Source of the DNA: CAVXEH01 sp963805305
GTDB taxonomy: Bacteria; Chloroflexota; Limnocylindria; QHBO01
DNA length: 64,000 nucleotides
Assembly: GCA_963805305.1 (NCBI GenBank)
Contig: CAWDTM010000003.1
Span: 62,001 to 126,000 of the forward strand
Reading direction: 5' to 3'
Shown: positions 1 through 7,813 of the stretch, piece by piece
Numbering within the stretch: the first letter of the stretch is position 1
Layout of the letters: each line of letters opens with the position of its first letter
Translations under genes and position numbers: made by a program
The notes under the pieces: generated by a model
What the model was told of the DNA's origin: nothing
The model's database searches: none
Seen by the model: the letters and a program-made list of their open reading frames with translations, nothing else

Positions 1-11
1 CCCAAGTTCAG

Positions 12-17
12 TACGCT
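12..17 (+). promoter_or_regulatory. -10 box TACGCT, leaderless-type
   Basis: TACGCT ends 7 nt before the ATG at 25, so the predicted transcription start falls on or near the start codon. The -35 region is outside the window. Confidence 0.5.
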
Positions 18-24
18 TCGCCCC

Positions 25-906
25 ATGCAGCCTCCTTTCCAGGCCGATCATCCGATGCTCGTGGTGGCGGCGGTCACGCCACTGACCGATGGTGGCGCCG
101 CGCTCGACGAGCGCGCCGTCTGGCCGTACGTCGCGTTCCTCTCCGACCACGGCGCGGACGGCGTCTTCGCCTGCGGGACGACCGGCGAGGGCATCCTCCT
201 GTCCGCCGAGGAGCGGATGCGCGCCGCGGTGTTGTTCCGCGCCGCGCTGCGCGGCGTCCTCATCGTCCACTGCGGCGCCCAGTCGACGCCGGAGACGGTG
301 GCGCTGGCCGCCCACGCCGCGGAGATCGGCGCCGACGCGGTGGCGGTCATCCCGCCGCCGTACTTCCCCCTCGACGATGCGGCCCTTGCCGCCCACTTCG
401 CCGCTGCCGCTGCCGCCTGCGCGCCGCTGCCGTTCTTCATCTACGCCTTCGCCGCGCGCAGCGGCTACCCGGTCCGCGCCGCGGTGATCGAGCGCGTGCG
501 GGCCACATCGCCAAACCTCGCCGGCCTGAAGGTCAGCGAGTCGCCCTGGAGCACGGTGGAGCCCTACCTCGGCCTGGGCCTGCCGGTCTTTGTGGGCCAG
601 GAGCCGTTCATCCCGCAGGCGCTCGCCGCGGGCGCCGTTGGTGCGGCCTCCGGCCTGGCTGCCGCCTGGCCGGAGGCCGTTCGCGCCGCGCTGGATGCCC
701 CGGACGAGGCCGCTGCGGATGGGCTGCGCGCGCTGCGCTCCGCGATGGAGGCTCAGCCATTCATCGCATCGGCGAAGCACGTGCTGGGCCGCCGAGGCGT
801 GCCGGTCGGCCCGCACCTGCGCCGCCCGATGCGGCCCCTGACCGCGGAGGAGACCCGGACCCTGGACGAGGCGCTGGATCGGCTCGACCTCGCGCTGCCT
901 GCCTGA
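25..906 (+). CDS. DapA/NAL-family aldolase-lyase
   Basis: A 293-residue protein of the dihydrodipicolinate synthase/N-acetylneuraminate lyase family. These are cytosolic class I aldolases that form a Schiff base with a pyruvate-like donor. GTTGEG at 51-56 is the carboxylate-binding loop, Tyr140 fits the catalytic tyrosine (FFIYAF), and Lys169 in LAGLKVSES fits the Schiff-base lysine. The usual YNxPxR context is replaced by YAFAARSG, so it may not be the lysine-pathway DapA. An aldolase for another 2-keto-3-deoxy acid is equally possible. Length is normal for the family. The gene upstream lies outside the window, and a TACGCT box 7 nt before the ATG suggests its own promoter. Confidence 0.85.
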   Translation: MQPPFQADHPMLVVAAVTPLTDGGAALDERAVWPYVAFLSDHGADGVFACGTTGEGILLSAEERMRAAVLFRAALRGVLIVHCGAQSTPETVALAAHAAEIGADAVAVIPPPYFPLDDAALAAHFAAAAAACAPLPFFIYAFAARSGYPVRAAVIERVRATSPNLAGLKVSESPWSTVEPYLGLGLPVFVGQEPFIPQALAAGAVGAASGLAAAWPEAVRAALDAPDEAAADGLRALRSAMEAQPFIASAKHVLGRRGVPVGPHLRRPMRPLTAEETRTLDEALDRLDLALPA

Positions 907-944
907 GCAGCCCGGTCGCAGCGCGCCTGGCACGCAGGCTGCTC
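905..944 (+). terminator. hairpin after the aldolase gene
   Basis: GAGCAGCC (905-912) pairs perfectly with GGCTGCTC (937-944) across a GC-rich loop. The left arm overlaps the TGA stop. There is no T-tract, so it may only protect the 3' end. Confidence 0.4.
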
Positions 945-986
945 CCCATCGGCTCATGAGAACGCTGGGAACACGAGCTGCACAGC

Positions 987-1544
987 ATGACCACACCGAC
1001 CGCACCGCCGCGTGACGTCACCGACGAGGCCAGCCGCCGGGGCCTTGAGCTCGCGCGCGAGGCCGGCGACGCGTACCACCGCATGGTCGAGTACTTCATC
1101 AGCGAGGTCGCCACCAGCGGCGCGCTGCAGGAGGCCGATGATTACCTCGTGGGCGTGGCCGTCGAGGAGGCGGAGCCGCTCTGGCACCTGCTCGGCGGGC
1201 GGCTGACGCTCACCGAGCCGGCGGCGGGGGCCAACGCCCACCTTGAGGTCGTCGTCATGGACCGCGCCGACCACCGCTTCGTGCCGGGGCTGATGGTCCA
1301 GGTGGTGCTCAGCGCCGCCGACGGCACCGCCATCGGCACGTATCACCTGCCGATGCTCTGGCACCCGACCATGTACCACTACGGGCGCAGCGTCCACGTC
1401 CCGGAGGACGGCGAGTACCGGCTGGCGGTGTCGATCGAGGCGCCGACCTTCGGCCGCCATGACAAGGTCAACGGCGAGCGCTACGCCAGGCCGGTGACGG
1501 TCACCTTCGACGGCATTCGCATCGAACGCGGCCGCAAGGAGTGA
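987..1544 (+). CDS. P19/Tp34-like metal-binding protein
   Basis: 185 residues. The C-terminal half resembles the periplasmic iron/copper proteins P19 and Tp34: LPMLWHPTMYHYG near 114-126, followed by a beta-strand region ending in APTFGRHD. In that family His and Met residues bind metal in a beta-sandwich dimer that accompanies iron uptake. The unusual point is the absence of a signal peptide or lipobox: the N-terminus is hydrophilic and helical, so as annotated the protein is cytosolic. No FTR1 permease or other uptake gene is next to it. The start is the only convincing one, and no good ribosome-binding site is visible. The family call rests on motif resemblance only. Confidence 0.55.
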   Translation: MTTPTAPPRDVTDEASRRGLELAREAGDAYHRMVEYFISEVATSGALQEADDYLVGVAVEEAEPLWHLLGGRLTLTEPAAGANAHLEVVVMDRADHRFVPGLMVQVVLSAADGTAIGTYHLPMLWHPTMYHYGRSVHVPEDGEYRLAVSIEAPTFGRHDKVNGERYARPVTVTFDGIRIERGRKE

Positions 1545-1557
1545 TCCGCTTCGGCGG

Positions 1558-2184
1558 TCAGCCCGTCTCGCCGCCTGTCGGCTGGGCCATGGCGCTGTCG
1601 TACGCCGCGTCCATGCCGCGGAGCGGCGCCGGCGTCGTCGCGGCGTAGTTCATCTCGAACCGCGAGGGTGGTGCCTCGGTCGCCATCTGCTCGATCTCCG
1701 CCTCGCTGAGGTCAAAGCCGAACCGGATCGCCGCCACATTCTCGTCCTTGAAGCGGCGTGGCAACGACTCGCGGATGGCGGCCTCGTCGTAGTCGACGCT
1801 CGCCAGACGCAGCAGCCTGCCCAGGGCAATCATGTTGCCGAAGAGCTCCTTGCCGAAGTGCTGGCTGCCAAGCGCCGCGAACGGGATCTGCTCGTCACCG
1901 GGGCCGGCCAGTCCCAAATCCGTCACCACCTTGTGGCCGTGGATGCGGAGATGCCCCTTGTTGGCGAGCTTCAGGAGGATGTCCGCGTCCTCGATCACCG
2001 GGTTCGTGATGGGCGCGTCGTCGAAGATCACGAATGCGTCCGACATGCTGCCACGGACCGAGGAGTCGTAATCGAACAGGATCGTGACCTGCTTGCCCAT
2101 CCGCGCGAGCAGGTTGCCCAGGACCCCGGCGATCACGCGGACCCCCTGTCCGCCCACGCCGTCGAGTGCGATCGAGGTCGACAT
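1558..2184 (-). CDS. korC: 2-oxoacid:ferredoxin oxidoreductase, gamma subunit
   Basis: 208 residues matching the gamma (catalytic gamma/KorC) domain: GVGGQGV at 10-16 is the family's glycine-rich motif, and VRGSMSDAFVIFDD (about 43-56) is the conserved block after it. With the other subunits it makes the cytosolic enzyme that decarboxylates a 2-oxoacid to acyl-CoA and reduces ferredoxin, or runs in reverse to fix CO2. It is the last gene of korD-korA-korB-korC and starts 7 nt after korB. The order and split subunits fit 2-oxoglutarate oxidoreductase best, but pyruvate or branched-chain oxoacids cannot be excluded. Confidence 0.9.
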   Translation of the reverse strand: MSTSIALDGVGGQGVRVIAGVLGNLLARMGKQVTILFDYDSSVRGSMSDAFVIFDDAPITNPVIEDADILLKLANKGHLRIHGHKVVTDLGLAGPGDEQIPFAALGSQHFGKELFGNMIALGRLLRLASVDYDEAAIRESLPRRFKDENVAAIRFGFDLSEAEIEQMATEAPPSRFEMNYAATTPAPLRGMDAAYDSAMAQPTGGETG

Positions 2185-2191
2185 CGGTTTG

Positions 2192-3235
2192 CTAGCCCTC
2201 CAGCTCAGCGGGATCCACGCCGGCCTCGCGCAGCGCGTCGCCCAGGCTGATCTCGCCCTTGGCGACCCGCAGCTTCACGGCAGGGTCGAGCTTCTGCATC
2301 AGCGCCAGCCGCTTCTGGCTCTCCTCGCGGCGCTTCGCCTTTTCCGAGTCATCGGTCCCTGGCGCCGGCTTCGTCTCGGCGGTCGCAGTCCGGGTCTCGG
2401 GGGCATCTGCCTTCGCCGGAGCCCTGGACGCCGTCCCGTTGCCGTCGGCTGCCTCGCCGACGGCCGCGGTACCGTCGGACGGATAGAGGATCCCGATCTC
2501 GAACGGGTTGAGCGTCTGTGCATCCTTGGGCGCGCGCTTGTAGGTCTTGCGGTAGTGGGTGAGCATCTCGTTGGCGCTCGCGAAGCCGATCCGGCGGCCG
2601 TTGTTCTCGATGCACTGGCTGGTGATGTCCACGAAGCTGAAGCCGGGGTGCTGCACGGCCTCGGAGATCACGTTGCGCATGTGCTGCTGGTGGTAGACCG
2701 TGGTCTTCGCGTAGAGCGCGTGGGGCGAGCTGCGCACGATCGCCTGCAGGTTGATGGGCGTGTTCGGATTGCCGATGGGACTCGAGAGGGTCTTGGTGCC
2801 GGTCGGCGTGGTGGGCCCCGTCTGGCCACCGGTGAGCCCGTAGATCTCGTTGTTGTTGCACAGCACGGTGACGTTCGCGTTGCGCCGGATGGTGTGGATC
2901 AGGTGGTTCCCGCCAATGCTGGCAAGGTCACCGTCACCCGACACCACGATCACGTTGAGCTCGGGCCGGAAGGTCTTGATGGCCTCCGCGACCGGTAGTG
3001 TCCGCCCGTGGAGGGTGTAGACGCTCTCGTGCTTGAGGTAGGAACCCATCCGGCCGGTGCAGCCGATGCCGGTGACGATGACGGTGTTCGTCTCGTCCAG
3101 GCCCATCTCCTCGAGGACCATGGCCAGCTGCATCATGATGCTGCCGATGCCGCAGCCGGGGCACCAGATGGTCGGGAAGAGCTCGACCTTGAGGTGACGC
3201 TTGTAGTTGAGCTCGGCCATCATCAGCTCGGGCAT
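2192..3235 (-). CDS. korB: 2-oxoacid:ferredoxin oxidoreductase, beta subunit
   Basis: 347 residues. The beta subunit binds thiamine pyrophosphate and a [4Fe-4S] cluster. WCPGCG (24-29) supplies two cysteine ligands and the TPP-site glycine, GIGCTGR a further cysteine, and GDGDLASIGGNH with NNNEIYGLTGGQ the Mg-TPP site. Relatives end near residue 280. This one adds roughly 90 Ala/Glu/Thr-rich residues and a charged helical tail ending in REAGVDPAELEG, with no recognisable domain. AGGGAG lies 9 nt before the ATG and supports this start. It sits 21 nt after korA and is co-transcribed with it. Confidence 0.92.
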   Translation of the reverse strand: MPELMMAELNYKRHLKVELFPTIWCPGCGIGSIMMQLAMVLEEMGLDETNTVIVTGIGCTGRMGSYLKHESVYTLHGRTLPVAEAIKTFRPELNVIVVSGDGDLASIGGNHLIHTIRRNANVTVLCNNNEIYGLTGGQTGPTTPTGTKTLSSPIGNPNTPINLQAIVRSSPHALYAKTTVYHQQHMRNVISEAVQHPGFSFVDITSQCIENNGRRIGFASANEMLTHYRKTYKRAPKDAQTLNPFEIGILYPSDGTAAVGEAADGNGTASRAPAKADAPETRTATAETKPAPGTDDSEKAKRREESQKRLALMQKLDPAVKLRVAKGEISLGDALREAGVDPAELEG

Positions 3236-3256
3236 TGCTTCGTCTCCCTGTCCAGC

Positions 3257-4399
3257 TCAGCCGATGCCCAGGGGCGACGGCGCGACCCGCCCGGTGGGAG
3301 CAGGCGGTATGGGTGGCTCCGACGGCCCGCCGGCGAGGACCCGGTCGAGGCCGTCGCGCACCGCTTCGATGCTGATCCGGCCGCCCAGGAGCGGGACCCG
3401 CTTCACCGGTCGGCGAATGGCGAGCTCGACCATGTCCGCGTACTGGCCGTCGTTGGCCTCGAGAACCACGATCTCTCGATAGCGGGGCGTGATCTCGCGC
3501 AGCTCGTCGCCCAGGACCGGGAGGATGCGGATGGGGCGGAAGAGGGCGTACTCGGCGGCAAGGGGGCTCGCGACGCGGCTGACGATGCCGTAGCAGATGA
3601 CCAGCACTTCCGCTTCGCGGTTCCAGCCGTGCTCGTACAGCGGATAGTGTTTGGCCACCTCGAGGTGCCGATGCTTGGCGGCGTAGAACTGGCGCAGGTA
3701 CTCGTCGCCGTCCGCCGTTGCGGGCTCGCCTGCGGACGGGCCGGACTCGTACATCAGGACCCCCGCGAAGAAGCGTGGGTTGCCCGGCTCGTGGTGGGCC
3801 AGCGGCGGAATGGTGCGCTCCACGACCTCGATCCCAGACGCGAGCTCCTCGAGGTCCACGACCTCGTTGAGGTGGGCCACGAACGTATCGGCGAGGAGGA
3901 TCACCGGCGACCGGGACTCCTCCGCGGCGTTGAAGGCCTGGACGGTGACGCGGAACGCCTCCTCGATCCCGTTGGGGTAGAAGGCAAGCGGGGTGTAGTC
4001 GCCGGACGAGCCATACCTGACCTGACCGATGTCGCCCTGGCCGGGCATGGTGGGCATGCCGGTGGCAGGACCAACCCGCTGCACGTCAACGAAGACCGTC
4101 GGCACGCCGACCTTCTGCGCATAGCCGACCGCTTCCTGCATGAGGCTGAAGCCAGGTCCCGAGGTCGCGGTGAAGGACTTCGCACCCGCGAGCGACGCAC
4201 CGATGATCGCGTTGGCACTCGCGATCTCGTCCTCTGCCTGCAGGAACCGGAATTCCCGGTGATGGGCAGCGGCATACCCCGACGCGATGTTCAGGATCTC
4301 CGTGGATGGGCTGATGGGATAGCCGGCGTAGTAGTTGGCCCCGGCTGCGACGGCGCCGTGGAAGACCGCCTCGTTGCCCTGGATGAGCTTGCGTGTCAT
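3257..4399 (-). CDS. korA: 2-oxoacid:ferredoxin oxidoreductase, alpha subunit
   Basis: 380 residues carrying the pyrimidine-binding and transketolase C-terminal-like domains of the alpha subunit. GYPISPSTEI near 20-30 is the substrate/TPP motif, and FTATSGPGFSLMQEA the conserved block of domain I. I start it at MTRKLIQGNEAV, because the frame continues upstream only into korD. GGAG stands about 9 nt before this ATG, and the korD stop is 4 nt away. It pairs with KorB across the TPP site. Substrate specificity cannot be read safely from the sequence. Confidence 0.93.
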   Translation of the reverse strand: MTRKLIQGNEAVFHGAVAAGANYYAGYPISPSTEILNIASGYAAAHHREFRFLQAEDEIASANAIIGASLAGAKSFTATSGPGFSLMQEAVGYAQKVGVPTVFVDVQRVGPATGMPTMPGQGDIGQVRYGSSGDYTPLAFYPNGIEEAFRVTVQAFNAAEESRSPVILLADTFVAHLNEVVDLEELASGIEVVERTIPPLAHHEPGNPRFFAGVLMYESGPSAGEPATADGDEYLRQFYAAKHRHLEVAKHYPLYEHGWNREAEVLVICYGIVSRVASPLAAEYALFRPIRILPVLGDELREITPRYREIVVLEANDGQYADMVELAIRRPVKRVPLLGGRISIEAVRDGLDRVLAGGPSEPPIPPAPTGRVAPSPLGIG

Positions 4400-4403
4400 C
4401 GGC

Positions 4404-4718
4404 TCACTCCGCCCGCGTCCGCCCTGCCGCCGCCCTGGCGGCATGCTCCGCCACTGCGGAAGGGATCATCTCGATTGCCAGGTCGGGGCAGTAGCGCTCG
4501 CAGAGACCGCAGACGATGCAGTTCTCCTCCTCAAGGATCGCGTCGTTGCGCAGGACCAGCGTCGCCTTTGGACAGATCTCGACGCAGATGTCACAGCGCT
4601 TGCAGAAGACCGGATTCCAGCTGATGTTCACGTAGTCAACCCAGCGAATCCCGTCGTCGTGGTCCGCACTGGTCCCGGTGCCGAAGGCCAGCGCGTCGTG
4701 TGCTCGGTCGCGTGTCAT
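4404..4718 (-). CDS. korD: ferredoxin-like delta subunit of the oxidoreductase
   Basis: 104 residues with two [4Fe-4S] motifs, CKRCDICVEICP and CIVCGLCERYCP, i.e. two CxxCxxCxxxCP sets. It would carry electrons from the KorB cluster to external ferredoxin. I start it at MTRDRAHD because TATCAT lies 9 nt upstream, as for other leaderless-type genes here. The longer frame would run into the divergent regulator's promoter. It is the first gene of the operon, upstream of korA. Confidence 0.9.
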   Translation of the reverse strand: MTRDRAHDALAFGTGTSADHDDGIRWVDYVNISWNPVFCKRCDICVEICPKATLVLRNDAILEEENCIVCGLCERYCPDLAIEMIPSAVAEHAARAAAGRTRAE

Positions 4719-4727
4719 GGGAGGCCG

Positions 4728-4733
4728 ATGATA
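4728..4733 (-). promoter_or_regulatory. -10 box TATCAT for korDABC
   Basis: TATCAT on the minus strand ends 9 nt before the korD ATG. No convincing -35 is visible. Confidence 0.5.
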
Positions 4734-4802
4734 CGCCGCAACCACGATCCGGTGCCGGTCCGCATGTCCCATTCCGCCCGTGCCGCCCGGCACCTGTCCC
4801 CG

Positions 4803-4825
4803 AAGTCTTCAAGTCTTTAGAAGAC
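4803..4825. promoter_or_regulatory. repeat cluster between korDABC and a response regulator
   Basis: Two AAGTCTT copies (4803-4809, 4811-4817) are followed by the inverted partner, so that GTCTTC (4805-4810) mirrors GAAGAC (4820-4825). It is an AT-richer island between two divergent transcripts and a candidate regulator site. Whether the adjacent response regulator binds it is unknown. Confidence 0.35.
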
Positions 4826-4879
4826 CTGGCCGAATGGGCAGGGAGGAGGCGGGGCTTCATCGGGCCTTCACAGGCGGGT

Positions 4880-4885
4880 CATACT
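4880..4885 (+). promoter_or_regulatory. -10 box CATACT
   Basis: CATACT ends 12 nt before the response-regulator ATG, giving at most a very short 5' leader. Confidence 0.4.
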
Positions 4886-4897
4886 CTGCCGCGAGCC

Positions 4898-5617
4898 ATG
4901 GCAAGCGTGCTCCTCGTCGACGACGACCCCAAGATCCGCGAGCTTCTGCGTCTCTACATCGAGCGCGAGGGGCATCGCACCATCGCCGCGGCTGACGGCG
5001 AGATGGCGCTGGCGTCCGCCCTGCGCCAACGGCCCGACCTCGTGGTGCTCGACGTGATGCTCCCCGGCCTCGACGGCTTCGAGGTCTGCCGGCGCATCCG
5101 CGAGACCAGCGACGTTCCGATCCTGCTGCTCACGGCTCGATCGGGTGACAGCGACAAGGTGGTGGGACTGGACCTGGGGGCCGACGACTACGTCGTGAAG
5201 CCCTTCTCCCCGCGGGAGCTGATGGCCCGTGTGCGCGCACTCCTGCGCCGGCGCCGGATCGACCGCAGCGAAGATGAGCCGGTGCTCGTCGCGGACGGCC
5301 TGGAGGTGGACCCCAACGCGGTCGAGGCGCGCCTCGACGGGGAGTCGCTGGAGCTGACGCCCTTTGAGTTTCGCCTCCTGCTGGGACTCATGCGGCGCCC
5401 GGGGCGTGTCTTCAGCCGCGACGACCTGATCGACGCGATCCACGGCGACGATGATCCGGGCATCATCGACCGCACCATCGATGTTCACCTGGGACGGCTG
5501 CGTCGCAAGCTTCACGACGACGCGAACGACCCCCGGTTCATCGCCACGGTTCGTACGGTGGGCTACAAGTTCGTGGCCGCCGTCGAGAAGCGGGACCCTG
5601 CCGGGTCGCCAGCCTGA
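4898..5617 (+). CDS. OmpR/PhoB-type response regulator
   Basis: 239 residues. The receiver domain has the acidic pair DDD at 8-10, phospho-acceptor Asp52 (VLDVMLPG), Thr79 and Lys101 (VVKPFSP). Residues about 135-230 form the winged-helix DNA-binding domain ending in RTVGYKFVA. The frame is open further upstream, but MASVLLVDDD is the natural N-terminus. It is followed 10 nt later by its histidine kinase and diverges from korDABC, so redox or carbon-flux control of that operon is possible but unproven. Confidence 0.93.
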   Translation: MASVLLVDDDPKIRELLRLYIEREGHRTIAAADGEMALASALRQRPDLVVLDVMLPGLDGFEVCRRIRETSDVPILLLTARSGDSDKVVGLDLGADDYVVKPFSPRELMARVRALLRRRRIDRSEDEPVLVADGLEVDPNAVEARLDGESLELTPFEFRLLLGLMRRPGRVFSRDDLIDAIHGDDDPGIIDRTIDVHLGRLRRKLHDDANDPRFIATVRTVGYKFVAAVEKRDPAGSPA

Positions 5618-5627
5618 GCCGAGCACC

Positions 5628-6713
5628 ATGACCACCCTGCGCGCCCGCCTCATCGCCTTGTTCGTGCTCCTCGCCCTGGCGGTGGCGGGCGTGATGATCT
5701 TCGCGGTCGAGCAGTTCAGCAGCGAGCAGATCATGAAGCTGGCGATGCAGTCGGGATCCTCACCCCAACAGGCCCAGGCGATGTTCGACCAGTACGTCGG
5801 CCGGGTGGTGCTCATCGGCGCCGTGGTCGGCGTGGTCCTGGGCGTGGCATCCGCCTGGTGGCTTCTGCGCCGCATTCTCCGCCCGCTGGAGCGTCTCGCG
5901 GTGGCGGCACGGAAGATCGCCGCCGGCGACCTCGCCGCCCGCGTCGCCAATCCGCCCGATCCAGAGCTGCGTGACATGGCCGATGCCTTCAACCAGATGG
6001 CCGCGACGCTCGAGCGGGTGGAGCAGCTGCGACGCGCCCTGGTCGAAGACGTCGCGCACGAACTGCGCACTCCGCTGACCAGCCTGCAGGGCTACACGGA
6101 GGCACTCGCCGATGGCGTCATCGAGCCCACGCCGGCGATGCTGCGGACCGTCAACGAGGAGATCGTGCGGCTGACGCACCTCGTCGAGGAGCTCGACCAG
6201 CTCGCCCGGGGCGAGAGCGGCGAACGGGCACAGGCCAGGGCGGAGGTGGACCTCGCGACCATCGTGCAGCGGGCCGTGGCCATCGCGTCGCCGGAGCTCG
6301 CGAGTCGCCGGATCAGCGTTCGGATCGAGGATGCGGACGCGCTGCCACGCCTGATGGCCGAGCCGGACGCCATTGGCCAGGTGGTGACCAACCTCATGCA
6401 GAATGCGGCCCGATACACGAACGACGGCGGGGAGGTCGTGATCCGCCTGCGCACGGACGGCGCGGGCGTGCGCTGCGAGATCGAGAACACGGGCGCGGAA
6501 ATCCCGCCCGAGGAGCTGCCGTACATCTGGGAGCGGCTGTATCGCGTGGACCGATCCCGCACACGGGCGACCGGAGGAAGCGGGATCGGCCTGGCGATCG
6601 TGCGGCAGATCGTCGAGGCGCACGGCGGCCAGGTGGGCGCGGCTTCGGCAGAGGGCCGGACCCGGATCTGGTTCCGTCTCCCCGTGGCCGCGTTGTCGAC
6701 CGGGAAGGCCTAG
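5628..6713 (+). CDS. membrane sensor histidine kinase, BaeS/ResE-like
   Basis: 361 residues. A transmembrane segment at about 7-28, a short extracytoplasmic stretch of about 30 residues, a second segment at 59-80 and HAMP at 81-133. The H-box HELRTPLT has phospho-acceptor His144, followed by the N-box (NLMQNAARY) and G-box (GGSGIGLAIV). The extracytoplasmic part is too small for a PAS-type sensor, so stimulus sensing may be through the membrane. The start is set by the cognate regulator's stop 10 nt upstream and the hydrophobic N-terminus. Confidence 0.93.
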   Translation: MTTLRARLIALFVLLALAVAGVMIFAVEQFSSEQIMKLAMQSGSSPQQAQAMFDQYVGRVVLIGAVVGVVLGVASAWWLLRRILRPLERLAVAARKIAAGDLAARVANPPDPELRDMADAFNQMAATLERVEQLRRALVEDVAHELRTPLTSLQGYTEALADGVIEPTPAMLRTVNEEIVRLTHLVEELDQLARGESGERAQARAEVDLATIVQRAVAIASPELASRRISVRIEDADALPRLMAEPDAIGQVVTNLMQNAARYTNDGGEVVIRLRTDGAGVRCEIENTGAEIPPEELPYIWERLYRVDRSRTRATGGSGIGLAIVRQIVEAHGGQVGAASAEGRTRIWFRLPVAALSTGKA

Positions 6714-6725
6714 CGCGGAGCGGGG

Positions 6726-7721
6726 CTAGGGCCGCGTCGCGCGGCGCCTCACGACAGCGCCCACGACGACGAGCAGGATGACGACCATGAGCAGCCCGCC
6801 GAGCACGACCGGAGGGGCGACGCCGAACCAGGCACCGCCGAGCAGCACCGAGGGGTTCGGTGTCGGCGACGGTATGGGTGTCACCACGGGGGTGGGGGTC
6901 GGGGACGGCGTCGGGGTCGGAGACGGTGTCGGGCTGGGCGTCGGGGTCGGAGACGGTGTTGGCGTGGGTGTCTGGATAGGCTCACCGGTCACCGGGTCGA
7001 CCATCGTGACGTGCTCCCAGAGGTACTCCCGAATGGTCAGCCCCGATGCGTGCACCTTCGCCGCCATCTCGCGACCCAGGTACCGGTAGTGCCATGGCTC
7101 GTAGTGGAAGCAGGCCTTGTCGTTCCACAGGGAGCCGCCCTTGCCCAGCGGATAGCTGAGCACCCACCCGTACTTCCAGGCGTTGTTCAACATCCAGCGC
7201 CCGGTTGGTGTCTTCGCCCAGTCGGGGTAGGACAGCGAGCTGGCTTCCGAAAGGGCCTTGAAGTCGATCGCTAGGCCCAGCTGGTGCTCGGAGTGGCCGG
7301 GGCGCGCGGAGTAGGTGATGGCGTGCTCGTAGCTGTCCTTGGCGACCCAGCCATTGAAAGAGGCGACCTGCTCCTTGTAGCTGCGGTACGGGCTGATCAC
7401 GCTGATGGGCGTGCCGTTCTTGGCCGCGGCGGCGGCCAAGGCTCGGAGGTCGTCTATGGCCACCGCCCGGATGAGGCCGCCGCCGCTGATCCCCGCCTCG
7501 GAGGTCGGAGCCAGGTCGGGGGGCACGTAGTCCTCGGGCACGCGGAGGAGCCAGTCGACCAGGGTGGTGCTCCAGCTGTCGTAGTCGGACGGGACGCTGT
7601 AGATGTCGGCCAGGCGGCAGGCCGGCAGCGGGCCGATGGCGGCCACCGGCGACGCCATTCCGGCGAAGGGGGTGACCAACCCGCCGGCGAGGACCAGCGC
7701 GCCGCCGAGGGCACGCAGCAA
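6726..7721 (-). CDS. D-Ala-D-Ala carboxypeptidase, VanY/M15B type
   Basis: Extracytoplasmic zinc peptidase that trims the terminal D-Ala of peptidoglycan stems. The zinc and active-site motifs are present: SPYRSYKEQ, GHSEHQLGLAIDF and HYEPWHYRYLG. After the catalytic domain come a Pro/Thr/Ser linker of about 50 residues, a transmembrane helix and a basic tail RRRATRP, so it is anchored by its C-terminus. The start is uncertain. The open frame runs into the divergent gene, and the only in-frame start between them is the TTG at 7721, placed just before a signal-peptide-like stretch. That start cuts the basic n-region short. Confidence 0.85.
   Translation of the reverse strand: MLRALGGALVLAGGLVTPFAGMASPVAAIGPLPACRLADIYSVPSDYDSWSTTLVDWLLRVPEDYVPPDLAPTSEAGISGGGLIRAVAIDDLRALAAAAAKNGTPISVISPYRSYKEQVASFNGWVAKDSYEHAITYSARPGHSEHQLGLAIDFKALSEASSLSYPDWAKTPTGRWMLNNAWKYGWVLSYPLGKGGSLWNDKACFHYEPWHYRYLGREMAAKVHASGLTIREYLWEHVTMVDPVTGEPIQTPTPTPSPTPTPSPTPSPTPTPSPTPTPVVTPIPSPTPNPSVLLGGAWFGVAPPVVLGGLLMVVILLVVVGAVVRRRATRP
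6907..6959. repeat. 23-bp direct repeat coding for a Pro/Thr linker
   Basis: The same 23 bases occur at 6907-6929 and 6937-6959 (30-bp period) within a longer degenerate tract. It is the low-complexity linker of the carboxypeptidase and can expand or shrink in frame. Confidence 0.6.
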
Positions 7722-7801
7722 CCGCCGCCTTCGCGGGCGGCGGGGGGTCGCGCTTCCGGTGCAAGCTTCGTCGTGCGTCGTCGTGACTCCGTGCGGCTGG
7801 T

Positions 7802-7807
7802 TACGAT
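7802..7807 (+). promoter_or_regulatory. -10 box TACGAT, leaderless-type
   Basis: TACGAT ends 6 nt before the GTG at 7814. No TTG-type -35 stands 16-18 bp upstream. Confidence 0.5.
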
Positions 7808-7813
7808 ACCGCG

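Noticed and set aside
6880..6972. Tandem GC-rich repeat as a possible CRISPR or regulatory array
   Set aside because: It is in frame inside the carboxypeptidase gene and encodes its Pro/Thr linker. Similar linkers occur in the genes at 7814 and 46238.
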